A stretch of 15,148 nt of DNA from Candidatus Zhuqueibacterota bacterium. GTDB taxonomy: Bacteria > SM23-31. Positions 7,423 through 15,023 of this stretch are shown in pieces. The stretch spans positions 1 through 15,148 of the forward strand of contig JADFON010000007.1 of the NCBI GenBank assembly GCA_022562855.1, in the 5' to 3' direction. The notes under the pieces are model-generated. The model was not told the origin of the DNA. It saw nothing but the letters and a program-made list of their open reading frames with translations, and did no database searches. A program made the position numbers and the translations under genes. Position 1 is the first letter of the stretch. The number at the start of each line of letters is the position of its first letter.

Positions 7423-8451
7423 GTGAGTAGAGAGCGTCTTATTAATAATCAGGCTATTGCGGAGGATGAAGAGAATTTTAACTTTACTTTAAGACCGGGT
7501 TCGATAGACGATTATGTAGGACAAAAGGATGTTCTTGCAAAACTAAAGATTTCTCTGAAAGCCGCCCAGCAGAGAGAAGAATCTCTCGAGCATGTACTTC
7601 TGCACGGACCACCCGGATTGGGCAAAACCACACTTGCACATATTATCGCAAGTGAAATGAAATCTAAACTTGTGGCAACCTCGGGACCGGCACTTACGAG
7701 ACCGGGAGATCTTGTTGGAATTCTCACAGGATTAAGACAGGGCGATATTTTATTTATAGACGAAATACACAGGTTGGGAACTACGGTAGAAGAGTTTATT
7801 TATCCGGCAATGGAGGATTTCAAGATAGATTTTGTTGTTGATAAAGGGGCATTTGCTAAAACCATTAATATACCCCTGAAAAGCTTTACCTTGATAGGCG
7901 CTACAACAAGGGCAGGGCTTCTTTCGGGACCCCTGCGCCACCGTTTTGGAATACATCATCATATTGATTTTTATCCGGTAGAGGATATCAAAAAAATAGT
8001 TGAACATTCTGCGTTAAAATTGAAAACGAAAATTGACGGCGATGCATTGGATGAGGTTGCTAAGCGGTCACGAGGTACGCCCCGAATAGCAAACCGGTTA
8101 CTCCGGAGAGTGCGGGACTACTGCCAGGTCAAGGGAGACGGCGCTATTGTGGGTGACATCGTTGAGAAAGCAATCGACCTTGAAGGTGTGGACGAAATGG
8201 GTCTTGACACGCTTGACAGAAAATACTTGAGAATGATAATGGAAAATTTTCGCGGAGGTCCGGCAGGAATCGATGCGATTGCCGCATCATTGAATGAGGA
8301 AACGAACACGCTGGAAGAAGTAGTAGAGCCCTATTTGCTAAAAATAGGATTTATTGAACGGACAAGACTGGGCAGAAAAGCCACTGGAATTGCATATAAT
8401 CATCTACAAATAAAACCTCTGCATGGACAGGTCGCCATTCCGGGGAACTAA
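7423..8451 (+). CDS. ruvB: Holliday junction branch migration ATPase RuvB
   Basis: This is a hexameric AAA+ motor that drives branch migration with RuvA. Its 342 residues are the usual length. Walker A is GPPGLGKT (62-69), Walker B FIDEIH (111-116), sensor 1 IGATTRAG (158-165), the arginine-finger region LRHRFG (171-176) and sensor 2 TPRIANRLLRRVRD (209-222). The C-terminal winged helix contains the conserved NFRGGPAGIDAIAASL segment (265-280). The start is GTG at 7423 with a strong CAGGGAG ribosome site (7411-7417) and a 5-base spacer. All key residues are intact. It is 36 bases after ruvA and likely in the same operon. Confidence 0.98.
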   Translation: MSRERLINNQAIAEDEENFNFTLRPGSIDDYVGQKDVLAKLKISLKAAQQREESLEHVLLHGPPGLGKTTLAHIIASEMKSKLVATSGPALTRPGDLVGILTGLRQGDILFIDEIHRLGTTVEEFIYPAMEDFKIDFVVDKGAFAKTINIPLKSFTLIGATTRAGLLSGPLRHRFGIHHHIDFYPVEDIKKIVEHSALKLKTKIDGDALDEVAKRSRGTPRIANRLLRRVRDYCQVKGDGAIVGDIVEKAIDLEGVDEMGLDTLDRKYLRMIMENFRGGPAGIDAIAASLNEETNTLEEVVEPYLLKIGFIERTRLGRKATGIAYNHLQIKPLHGQVAIPGN

Positions 8452-8516
8452 TACAATCTAAGCTGAGAATCTAATCCTTTTGATTATGGTTTAAGTAATT
8501 TTTACAGGAGAATTTC

Positions 8517-9545
8517 ATGAAATTATCTGATTTTAAATACTCTATTCCCGAAGAATTGGTTGCCTTTTATCCTGCTGAACCGAGAGACAGTTCCCGCTTA
8601 ATGGTCATTAACCGCGCAGATTCGAAAATTGAGCACTCAAGTTTTACTGATATAACGGATTATCTTAATGAAGGAGATTGTCTTGTAATAAATGAGACAA
8701 AGGTTTTCCCGGCAAGATTGATTGGAATAAAAGAAAAAACTGAGGCTGAAGTCGAAATATTTTTATTGAGAGAACTCGAAAATAATCTATGGGAAGTATT
8801 AGTAAAACCTGCGAGAAAGGTACGAATAGGAAACAGGTTGATTGTGAACGGGGATATTATGTGCGATGTTCTTGATAATACCGTTTCAGGTGGAAGAGTA
8901 GTACGGTTTGATTATGATGGGGACTTTCATGAGGTTGTTGTAAAGATTGGAAAAGCCCCCTTGCCGCCTTACATCCATCGGGAGCCGGAAGAAGAAGATA
9001 AAGAGAAATATCAAACCGTTTTCGCTAAAGTGAGGGGAGCGGTTGCTGCACCGACCGCCGGTCTGCATTTTACAGACAAACTGCTAAAAAAAATCAAAGC
9101 AAAAAATATACAGATCGTACCAATCGTTTTGCACGTCGGCTTGGGGTCTTTCAGACCAGTACAGGTGGAAGACTTGACGCGCCACCGTATGGATTCGGAG
9201 TATTGCGAAATCAGTGAGGAAGCGGCAAATATTATCAACAAAACTAAGAAAGATGGAGGCGCGGTGGTTTGTGTCGGCACCACATCTGTAAGATCGCTTG
9301 AGTCTGCAATAACATCCGAACATCAGGTAAAACCGTTTGCCGGCTGGACAGATAAATTTATTTTTCCACCTTACGAGTTTAAGATTGTAAACAGGTTAAT
9401 TACTAATTTTCACCTGCCTTGTTCGACATTAATAATGCTTGTATCCGCTTTTGCCTCTCGCGATCTTATGTTTAAAGCCTACCGAAAGGCAATTAAAGAA
9501 AAATACAGGTTTTACAGTTTTGGTGACGCGATGATTATCTTATAG
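8517..9545 (+). CDS. queA: tRNA preQ1 ribosyltransferase-isomerase QueA
   Basis: QueA uses S-adenosylmethionine as a ribosyl donor to turn 7-aminomethyl-7-deazaguanine at the tRNA wobble position into epoxyqueuosine. Its 342 residues match the family. Conserved blocks are LSDFKYSIPEELVAFYPAEP (3-22), LVINETKVFPARLIG (56-70), the catalytic-region APTAGLHFT (178-186), LHVGLGSFRPV (205-215), HRMDSEYCEI (223-232), GTTSVRSLES (254-263) and LITNFHLPCSTLIMLVSAF (294-312). The ATG at 8517 follows an AGGAGA ribosome site (8505-8510). The partner tRNA-guanine transglycosylase gene is not in this window. The gene begins a tight run with ispD, ispF and a DedA gene. Confidence 0.97.
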   Translation: MKLSDFKYSIPEELVAFYPAEPRDSSRLMVINRADSKIEHSSFTDITDYLNEGDCLVINETKVFPARLIGIKEKTEAEVEIFLLRELENNLWEVLVKPARKVRIGNRLIVNGDIMCDVLDNTVSGGRVVRFDYDGDFHEVVVKIGKAPLPPYIHREPEEEDKEKYQTVFAKVRGAVAAPTAGLHFTDKLLKKIKAKNIQIVPIVLHVGLGSFRPVQVEDLTRHRMDSEYCEISEEAANIINKTKKDGGAVVCVGTTSVRSLESAITSEHQVKPFAGWTDKFIFPPYEFKIVNRLITNFHLPCSTLIMLVSAFASRDLMFKAYRKAIKEKYRFYSFGDAMIIL

Positions 9546-9588
9546 GTATATTAATGTTAAGCCCTCATTTAATTCCAACCACTTTTTT

Positions 9589-10305
9589 ATGACTTCTGAA
9601 TTATCAAGTGAGTCCGCTGCAATTATTGTCGCAGCAGGCAAAGGAGTCCGCTTTGGCAGCCAAAGTAAAAAGCAGTACTCGATTTTAGCAGGACATCCTG
9701 TTCTTGCCTGGTCAATATTCGCTTTTATCCGCGCCGGCTACGACAAGAAAATTATCGTTGTGGCAGATGAAGAAGAGATTGCACATATTAAAGAGAAAAT
9801 ATTAGGATCCTACAGCTTTGCAAATCTAATCGATTTTACATCGGGCGGTTCGACAAGACAACAATCGGTCTTTAAGGGTATTGATTTACTGCCGCCGAAA
9901 ATTAATTGGGTCGCAATACATGATGCCGCCAGACCTCTCGTTAAGGTTGAAACGATTAAATCTGCGTTTCAGGCTGCTCTAATTCATGGAGCAGCATTGA
10001 CTGCGATACCCGCTACAGACAGTACTTTTATAGCGTCTGATATGAAAGTGGATATGTATCTCGACAGAAAAAAACTATGGCAGGCGCAAACCCCACAGGT
10101 TTTCCGGAAAGTCGCTATCATTGAAACTCATAAAAAGGCGCAAAGCGAAAATTTCACGTCAAACGATGACGCAACATTATACCGTAAATATATAGGTGAC
10201 GTAAAGGTTGTTCAAGGCGATATTACGAACATAAAAATTACCTTTCCACATGATTTGACTATGGCTGAAGAGTTTTTGAAAGAAGTCCGGGAGTATCCAT
10301 ATTGA
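9589..10305 (+). CDS. ispD: 2-C-methyl-D-erythritol 4-phosphate cytidylyltransferase IspD
   Basis: This is the third enzyme of the MEP isoprenoid pathway. It transfers CMP from CTP to methylerythritol 4-phosphate. The 238 residues show the nucleotidyltransferase fold: the CTP-binding loop AAGKGVRFG (15-23) with the following basic SKKQY (27-30), GGSTRQQSV (87-94), HDAARP (111-116), TPQVF (168-172), and NIKITFPHDL (214-223) near the C-terminus. The ATG at 9589 is used because the conserved loop begins soon after. No strong ribosome site is visible, so translation may depend on coupling to queA, which ends 43 bases upstream. The stop TGA overlaps the ispF start. Confidence 0.96.
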   Translation: MTSELSSESAAIIVAAGKGVRFGSQSKKQYSILAGHPVLAWSIFAFIRAGYDKKIIVVADEEEIAHIKEKILGSYSFANLIDFTSGGSTRQQSVFKGIDLLPPKINWVAIHDAARPLVKVETIKSAFQAALIHGAALTAIPATDSTFIASDMKVDMYLDRKKLWQAQTPQVFRKVAIIETHKKAQSENFTSNDDATLYRKYIGDVKVVQGDITNIKITFPHDLTMAEEFLKEVREYPY

Positions 10306-10790
10306 TCAGAATAGGTTTTGGGAAAGACATACATAAGTTGGTTAAAGGACTGCCACTTATAATCGGAGGTGTAGATATTCCGTTTGAGAAAGGGCTACTT
10401 GGACATTCTGATGCAGATGTAGTATGCCATGCAATCGCCGATGCGCTTCTCGGAGCTGCTGCTTTAGGAGACATAGGCAGGTTATTTCCTGACTCCGACC
10501 CTCAGTACAAAGGAATATCCAGTTTGATTATTTTAGAACAAGTAATACAAAAACTTCGAAATGAAAACTGGGAAGTGAACAATGTTGACTGTACCGTACA
10601 ATTGGAAAAACCAAAAATAGCCGGATATATACCTGGTATGTGCAAAAAAATAGCAGAAGCCTTGTCTGTCGATGCGTCAATTGTTTCCATCAAAGCAACT
10701 ACAAGTGAGGGATTGGGCTATACAGGAAAAGGGGATGGAGTAATCGCCGAAGCAGTGGCCTCAATCAGCAAACAAGACTCCCATAAATAA
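10302..10790 (+). CDS. ispF: 2-C-methyl-D-erythritol 2,4-cyclodiphosphate synthase IspF
   Basis: This enzyme cyclises CDP-ME-2-phosphate to MEcPP with release of CMP, the fifth MEP step. Its 162 residues match the family. The metal ligands D9 and H11 (GKDIHKL) and H43 are present, as are GHSDADVVCHAIADALLGA (34-52), GDIGRLFPDSD (56-66) and the C-terminal KATTSEGLGYTGKGDGVIAEA (131-151). The start is TTG at 10302, overlapping the ispD stop by four bases (TTGA). A GGGAG ribosome site at 10289-10293 supports it, and the next residues MIRIGFGKDIH are the conserved family start. The overlap implies translational coupling with ispD. Confidence 0.96.
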   Translation: MIRIGFGKDIHKLVKGLPLIIGGVDIPFEKGLLGHSDADVVCHAIADALLGAAALGDIGRLFPDSDPQYKGISSLIILEQVIQKLRNENWEVNNVDCTVQLEKPKIAGYIPGMCKKIAEALSVDASIVSIKATTSEGLGYTGKGDGVIAEAVASISKQDSHK

Positions 10791-10797
10791 ATGTGAT

Positions 10798-11400
10798 ATG
10801 GAAGGTTTATTAGATTTCATAAGTAGTACGGATGTAGTCTGGATATACACATTTTTATTTTTTGGGGCATACGTTGAGAATCTGATTCCGCCGGTACCCG
10901 GTGATACAGTCGTGGTGTTTGGTGCAATTCTTGTCGGAACAGGGACGCTCAGATTTGATCTTGCTTTGCTGACTACTACTTTTGGCAGTATAGCAGGATT
11001 TATGACGATGTACGGTCTTGGTATTGTCTTTGGCAGAAAAATAGTAGATTCAGCGCGCTGGCGGTTTTTTTCATCTACAGAATTTGAAAAGATAGAGTTA
11101 TGGTTTGAAAAGTACGGCTACAAAATTGTTGCCGCTAACAGGTTTTTTGCAGGAGCAAGAGCAGTTATTTCGCTTTTTGCAGGCGTGGCAAGGCTCAATA
11201 TAAAAAAAGTTTTTACTCTCGCTTTTTTAAGCTGCTTTATCTGGAACACGATTCTTATATATGCCGGATCAAAGGTAGGCGCAAACGGGGAAGTTATTAT
11301 AGAGGTGGTAAGAAAATACAATATTGCAATGATTTCTGTATTGGTACTTCTATTAATAATTGTATCGTATCGGTGGTATAAAAGGAGAAATAATAATTAA
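10798..11400 (+). CDS. DedA/SNARE-associated family inner membrane protein
   Basis: This is an integral membrane protein of 200 residues from the DedA (VTT domain) family. Hydrophobic segments are about 13-50, 52-78, 108-132, 138-160 and 176-191, with a basic tail YRWYKRRNNN at the cytosolic end. Family motifs are ENLIPPVPGDTVV (27-39), with the conserved acidic residue and the PxxPGD turn, and NRFFAGARAVISLFAGVARL (114-133), with the functional arginines R115 and R121. Some DedA proteins (UptA of Bacillus subtilis) flip undecaprenyl phosphate; others are linked to membrane potential and drug tolerance. The gene starts 7 bases after ispF. Placement next to two isoprenoid enzymes fits a polyprenyl-phosphate role, but that is inference from context. 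Confidence 0.93.
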   Translation: MEGLLDFISSTDVVWIYTFLFFGAYVENLIPPVPGDTVVVFGAILVGTGTLRFDLALLTTTFGSIAGFMTMYGLGIVFGRKIVDSARWRFFSSTEFEKIELWFEKYGYKIVAANRFFAGARAVISLFAGVARLNIKKVFTLAFLSCFIWNTILIYAGSKVGANGEVIIEVVRKYNIAMISVLVLLLIIVSYRWYKRRNNN

Positions 11401-11473
11401 GCTGCAGTTTTCATGTACCCATCAATCAAAATCAATGATCGGATAACGTTAAATTCGGAAAGCAAAAATTTAA

Positions 11474-12949
11474 ATGAGTGAAAAAATCAGAGTCCGTTTT
11501 GCACCAAGCCCTACAGGAATGCTGCACGTTGGAAATGCCCGTACAGCAGTAATGAACTGGTTGTGCGCGCGCCATTATGGTGGCGATTTTATTTTGCGGA
11601 TAGAGGATACAGATACTGAAAGATCTACCGCAGAATCAGAGAAAAGCATCATGGAACAACTTCAGTGGCTTGGTCTGGATTGGGATGAGGGACCGGTCAA
11701 AGGTGGTAAATATGGCCCATACCGGCAATCTGAAAGACTTAAATTATATAATGAAAATGCAGATACTTTGCTTGCCGAAAATAAAGCCTATTATTGTTTT
11801 TGCGCGAAAGAAGAACTTCAGGAACAAAAAGAGCGCGCTATCCGAGAAAAAACCACTCCCGGTTACAACGGTAAATGCAGAAATTTAACTGAAGAGGAGA
11901 AGGATAAACTGCGCGGTCAGGGCAATGCGGCAGCCGTCAGGTTCAGGGTGCCTGAAGAAATTATAGTATTGAATGACCTTGTTCAAGGTGAAATCAGATT
12001 TGAAAGTGCTGTTATCAGTGATTTTGTTATTCAGCGTGAAGACGGTTCGGCAACGTACAATTTCGCAGTTGTGGTTGATGATTTGTCGATGAATATCACC
12101 CATGTCATCCGGGGAAACGACCATGTATCCAACACGCCCAAACAGATTTTGCTTTATAAAGCGCTGAGAGGAAAGATACCGAAATTTGCCCATATTCCAA
12201 TGATTACCGGTGAAGACGGGGCGCGTTTGTCAAAAAGACATGGACATACTTCAGTGGCAGAATTCAAGGATGCGGGTTACATGCCGGAAGCGTTAATAAA
12301 TTTTATGAGTTTGTTAAGCTGGTCATCGGAATCAGGGGACGAGATCCTATCGGTTGACCGACTGATAAAAGAATTTGATTTTTCCCGGATTTCACGAAGC
12401 CCTGCAGTTTTCGATAGAACAAAATTAAACTGGCTTAACGGAAAATATATAAGGTCTTTGGATGATAAAGAACTTGTGGATGGAGCGAAGCCTTTTCTTG
12501 AAAAGGCAGACATGATTGAAAACGATTCCAAACGTCTGGAGAGAATCATTTCCTCCGTAAAAGACAATGTTGAAACTTTTTCAGACTTTCCGAAATACGC
12601 CTCAATCTTTTTTGTCGACAAGATAGACATATCCGGAGAAAAAGAGCGAGAGTTGATTAAGAGTGCATCCTCTCAAAAAGTGTATGCAAAATTATTGAAT
12701 CAACTGTCAGATCTATTGAATGGAAAAAATCCATTAACTGATAAGAAAATACTGACAATCGATATATTCCAGGCTATCATGAAGAAAATTCAGGAAGAAA
12801 CAGGAATAAAAGGAAAAGACCTATGGATGCCGGTTCGTGTCGCCATGACTGGACAAATGCACGGTCCGGAACTGCCAAAAATACTTGAAATATTGGGTGT
12901 CGACAGATGCAAATTACTGATCAACGCAGTAACTGTGAAAGAAAAATAA
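11474..12949 (+). CDS. gltX: Glutamyl-tRNA synthetase
   Basis: This class I synthetase charges glutamate onto tRNA-Glu. The 491 residues match bacterial GluRS. The HIGH-type motif lies in PSPTGMLHVGNART (11-24, HVGN) and the KMSKS-type motif in ARLSKRHGH (250-258). A CxC...C cluster (C108, C110, C135) lies where many bacterial GluRS have a zinc site. The C-terminal half is a helical anticodon-binding region, ending with WMPVRVAMTGQMHGPELPKILEILG (451-475). The ATG at 11474 is fixed by the conserved start MSEKIRVRFAPSPTG; a GGAAAG at 11458-11463 is a distant possible ribosome site. Whether it also charges tRNA-Gln cannot be told without knowing if GlnRS or GatCAB is encoded elsewhere. Confidence 0.97.
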   Translation: MSEKIRVRFAPSPTGMLHVGNARTAVMNWLCARHYGGDFILRIEDTDTERSTAESEKSIMEQLQWLGLDWDEGPVKGGKYGPYRQSERLKLYNENADTLLAENKAYYCFCAKEELQEQKERAIREKTTPGYNGKCRNLTEEEKDKLRGQGNAAAVRFRVPEEIIVLNDLVQGEIRFESAVISDFVIQREDGSATYNFAVVVDDLSMNITHVIRGNDHVSNTPKQILLYKALRGKIPKFAHIPMITGEDGARLSKRHGHTSVAEFKDAGYMPEALINFMSLLSWSSESGDEILSVDRLIKEFDFSRISRSPAVFDRTKLNWLNGKYIRSLDDKELVDGAKPFLEKADMIENDSKRLERIISSVKDNVETFSDFPKYASIFFVDKIDISGEKERELIKSASSQKVYAKLLNQLSDLLNGKNPLTDKKILTIDIFQAIMKKIQEETGIKGKDLWMPVRVAMTGQMHGPELPKILEILGVDRCKLLINAVTVKEK

Positions 12950-12982
12950 TATTAAATTGAGAAGTTATATACTCGATAGGAT

Positions 12983-14455
12983 ATGAGAAGAGCATTGACA
13001 GAGCAAGAAAAAGGAACAATTTATATTTATAATTCCAGAAACCGGAAAAAAGAAAAATTTATCCCGGTTCAAGAGAATAAAGTCGCAATGTATACCTGTG
13101 GACCAACCGTTTACAATTATATACATATAGGAAACGCGAGACCATTGATTGTCTTTGATGTAATAAAAAAATATTTTGAATATTGTGGTTATGAGGTAAA
13201 ACATGTTCAAAATATAACAGACATCGATGACAGGATTATTGGAAAAGCAATCGCGGAGAAGACTTCTACAAACGAAATAGCGAACAGGTATACAAAAGCC
13301 TTTTTTGACGATTGCAAAGCCCTGGGAACAAAAAAACCGGATTTCAGCCCAAAAGCGACCGATTACGTAGGGGAAATGATAAGTCTGATAAATGAACTTG
13401 TGAAAAACGATACCGCTTATGAAGCGGAGGGGAACGTATTTTTTGATGTTTCAAAAGATTCACAGTACGGCAGTTTTTCCGGCAAAGACCTTAACAGCAT
13501 GGAATTGGGTAACAGAGTCGATGAAAAAATCACAAAAATAAAACGGAATCAAGGCGATTTTTCGTTGTGGAAACCTGCCAAACCTGGAGAACCTTCATGG
13601 GACAGTCCATGGGGAAAAGGGAGACCGGGTTGGCACACCGAATGCGTTGTAATGTCTGCAAAACTCCTTGGCGGCGAATTTGACATTCATGCCGGTGGGG
13701 TGGATCTCATTTTTCCTCATCATGAAAACGAAATAGCCCAGGCGCGGTGCGTTGGAAATCCCAAATTCGCAAAATACTGGATGCATAATGAATTTGTCAA
13801 TATAAAAGACAAAAAAATGGCGAAATCTGTGGGAAACGTTGTACTTGTCAATGACCTGGTCAAAAAATACAGAAAAGAGGCTATCCGGCTGTTTTTTCTA
13901 CAAACGCATTACCGTAAACCGATAAGTTATGATGAAAAGCATATTGAAAGTGCAGAATCTGCCGTAGAGTCAATGTACCGTTTTTGGTTTCTTTTAAAAA
14001 AAGCCATGAAACGAAGTACGAGTAAATTATCCGATAAAGAAGTTTTAAAGATTGCTAAAAATCAACATTTGGATCAATACAAGAAAGACGCGATTCGCTG
14101 TATGAACGAAGATTTTAATACGTCAGGTGCGATTGCCGAAATGTTTTCTTTAAAAAGTGTGTTAGAACAACTTATGGAGCCATGGTCTGACGATAACTAT
14201 GCAGAATTGAAATATGGACATGATTTATTACTCGATTTAGACAAATTCTTATGTATAATTCCTAAAGATGAAAAATCTCAAATTCCGTTCGAATCTCTGG
14301 AAATCAAAAAAATAGAAGGACTTATTGCCGAACGAACCAATAACCGGAATAACAAGGAATGGGGAAAAGCGGATAAAATCAGGGCTAAACTGATGGGAAT
14401 GGGTGTTGTTATCGAGGACACAAAAGATGGCACCAGGTGGTGGTCAAATAAGTGA
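12983..14455 (+). CDS. cysS: Cysteinyl-tRNA synthetase
   Basis: This class I synthetase charges cysteine onto tRNA-Cys. Its 490 residues match the family. The zinc ligands that select cysteine are all present: C39 (YTCGPTVYN), C221 (GWHTECVVMS), H246 and E250 (FPHHENE). The HIGH motif is HIGN (48-51). The KMSKS loop is KKMAKSVGN (277-285), with Ala replacing the first Ser. The C-terminal helical anticodon-binding domain ends in GTRWW. The ATG at 12983 gives about 11 residues before the usual start (IYIYNSRNRKK), and only a weak AGG lies just before it, so the true start might be the TTG at 12995. It ends at TGA 14453-14455, 33 bases after gltX began the gap upstream. Confidence 0.96.
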   Translation: MRRALTEQEKGTIYIYNSRNRKKEKFIPVQENKVAMYTCGPTVYNYIHIGNARPLIVFDVIKKYFEYCGYEVKHVQNITDIDDRIIGKAIAEKTSTNEIANRYTKAFFDDCKALGTKKPDFSPKATDYVGEMISLINELVKNDTAYEAEGNVFFDVSKDSQYGSFSGKDLNSMELGNRVDEKITKIKRNQGDFSLWKPAKPGEPSWDSPWGKGRPGWHTECVVMSAKLLGGEFDIHAGGVDLIFPHHENEIAQARCVGNPKFAKYWMHNEFVNIKDKKMAKSVGNVVLVNDLVKKYRKEAIRLFFLQTHYRKPISYDEKHIESAESAVESMYRFWFLLKKAMKRSTSKLSDKEVLKIAKNQHLDQYKKDAIRCMNEDFNTSGAIAEMFSLKSVLEQLMEPWSDDNYAELKYGHDLLLDLDKFLCIIPKDEKSQIPFESLEIKKIEGLIAERTNNRNNKEWGKADKIRAKLMGMGVVIEDTKDGTRWWSNK

Positions 14456-14473
14456 AATAATTACAAAAACCTA

Positions 14474-14502
14474 TTGACACTTTGAGTTTTGGATATTATA
14501 TT
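14474..14502 (+). promoter_or_regulatory. strong sigma-70-like promoter of the tRNA-tuf operon
   Basis: A perfect TTGACA -35 box (14474-14479), a 17-base spacer and a TATATT -10 box (14497-14502) form the best promoter in the window. It lies directly after cysS and before four tRNA genes and tuf, which are highly expressed genes. The predicted start is near 14509. Confidence 0.75.
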
Positions 14503-14516
14503 AGAAAGTCTATAAT
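14489..14516 (+). promoter_or_regulatory. possible second, overlapping promoter
   Basis: A perfect TATAAT -10 box (14511-14516) lies 14 bases after the first -10, with a poor TTGGAT -35 (14489-14494) and a 16-base spacer. The predicted start near 14523 falls inside the left arm of the following hairpin. Confidence 0.35.
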
Positions 14517-14545
14517 AAAACGGGGATGTTTGTCCCGTTTTTATA
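14517..14545 (+). terminator. terminator-like hairpin between cysS and the tRNA cluster
   Basis: AAAACGGG (14517-14524) pairs perfectly with CCCGTTTT (14534-14541) around a 9-base loop, followed by a U-rich run. This is the form of an intrinsic terminator and probably ends cysS transcripts. It lies downstream of the promoter at 14474-14502, so transcripts from that promoter would have to pass it. It may therefore act as an attenuator, or as a 5' structure removed in tRNA processing. Confidence 0.6.
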
Positions 14546-14553
14546 TATTTTGT

Positions 14554-14626
14554 GCTGGCATAGCTCAGTTGGTAGAGCAGCTGATTTGTAATCAGCAGGT
14601 CGGGGGTTCAAATCCCTCTGCCAGCT
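14554..14626 (+). tRNA. tRNA-Thr (anticodon TGT)
   Basis: The acceptor stem GCTGGCA (14554-14560) pairs with TGCCAGC (14619-14625), with discriminator T14626. The anticodon stem GCTGA/TCAGC encloses loop TTTGTAA, giving anticodon TGT. The D-loop (AGCTCAGTTGGTAGAGC) and the T-arm with GGTTCAAATCC are canonical. No CCA is encoded. Confidence 0.98.
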
Positions 14627-14699
14627 CGAAATGCCGGCAATAATAAATTGAAAAAATTAATTGAGCTTTTGCGGGGCTGACAGAGAGAATGTGTGATAT

Positions 14700-14781
14700 G
14701 GAGAGGTACCCAAGCGGTCAACGGGAACAGACTGTAAATCTGTCGGCGAAGCCTTCGGAGGTTCGAATCCTCCCCTCTCCA
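14700..14781 (+). tRNA. tRNA-Tyr (anticodon GTA)
   Basis: The acceptor stem GGAGAGG (14700-14706) pairs with CCTCTCC (14774-14780), with discriminator A14781. The anticodon stem ACAGA/TCTGT encloses CTGTAAA, giving anticodon GTA at 14734-14736. A long variable arm marks it as class II, as expected for bacterial tRNA-Tyr. No CCA is encoded. Confidence 0.98.
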
Positions 14782-14797
14782 CGGAAAGTGTTTTCCG
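14782..14797 (+). other. spacer hairpin between tRNA-Tyr and tRNA-Gly
   Basis: CGGAAA (14782-14787) and TTTCCG (14792-14797) form a perfect 6-bp stem with a GTGT loop. It begins at the base after the tRNA-Tyr discriminator and fills most of the 21-base spacer. It could guide processing of the tRNA transcript; this is inference. Confidence 0.4.
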
Positions 14798-14802
14798 AAT
14801 GT

Positions 14803-14879
14803 GCGGGAATAGCTCAATTGGCTAGAGCATCAGCCTTCCAAGCTGAGGGTTGCGGGTTCGAGTCCCGTTTCCCGCTCCA
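14803..14879 (+). tRNA. tRNA-Gly (anticodon TCC)
   Basis: The acceptor stem GCGGGAA (14803-14809) pairs with TTCCCGC (14869-14875), with discriminator T14876. The anticodon stem TCAGC/GCTGA encloses CTTCCAA, giving anticodon TCC. CCA follows at 14877-14879, unlike the other three tRNAs here. Confidence 0.97.
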
Positions 14880-14922
14880 GATTATCTTGGCGTAGGATTA
14901 CTGATGATTTTCGGGGAATTGT

Positions 14923-14995
14923 GCCTACGTAGCTCAGTCGGTAGAGCACATCCTTGGTAAGGATGAGGTCACCGGTTCAATCCCGGTCGTAGGCT
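14923..14995 (+). tRNA. tRNA-Thr (anticodon GGT)
   Basis: The acceptor stem GCCTACG (14923-14929) pairs with CGTAGGC (14988-14994), with discriminator T14995. The anticodon stem CATCC/GGATG encloses TTGGTAA, giving anticodon GGT. Placement directly before tuf is a widely conserved arrangement. No CCA is encoded. Confidence 0.98.
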
Positions 14996-15023
14996 CATAA
15001 TTATTTTAGGATTTTTCATTACA

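Noticed and set aside
7423-8451. Possible damage in the RuvB arginine finger because of the LRHRFG variant
   Set aside because: Both arginines of the motif are present. The variable residue between them differs among normal RuvB proteins.
11670-11888. 72-codon + strand frame inside gltX
   Set aside because: It overlaps the GluRS catalytic domain in another frame and has no recognisable motif.
14689-14895. Open frame of 68 codons across the tRNA-Tyr and tRNA-Gly genes (+ strand), and a similar one on the - strand at 14608-14817
   Set aside because: Both run through tRNA genes. Their translations are the well-known artefacts of translated tRNA arrays.
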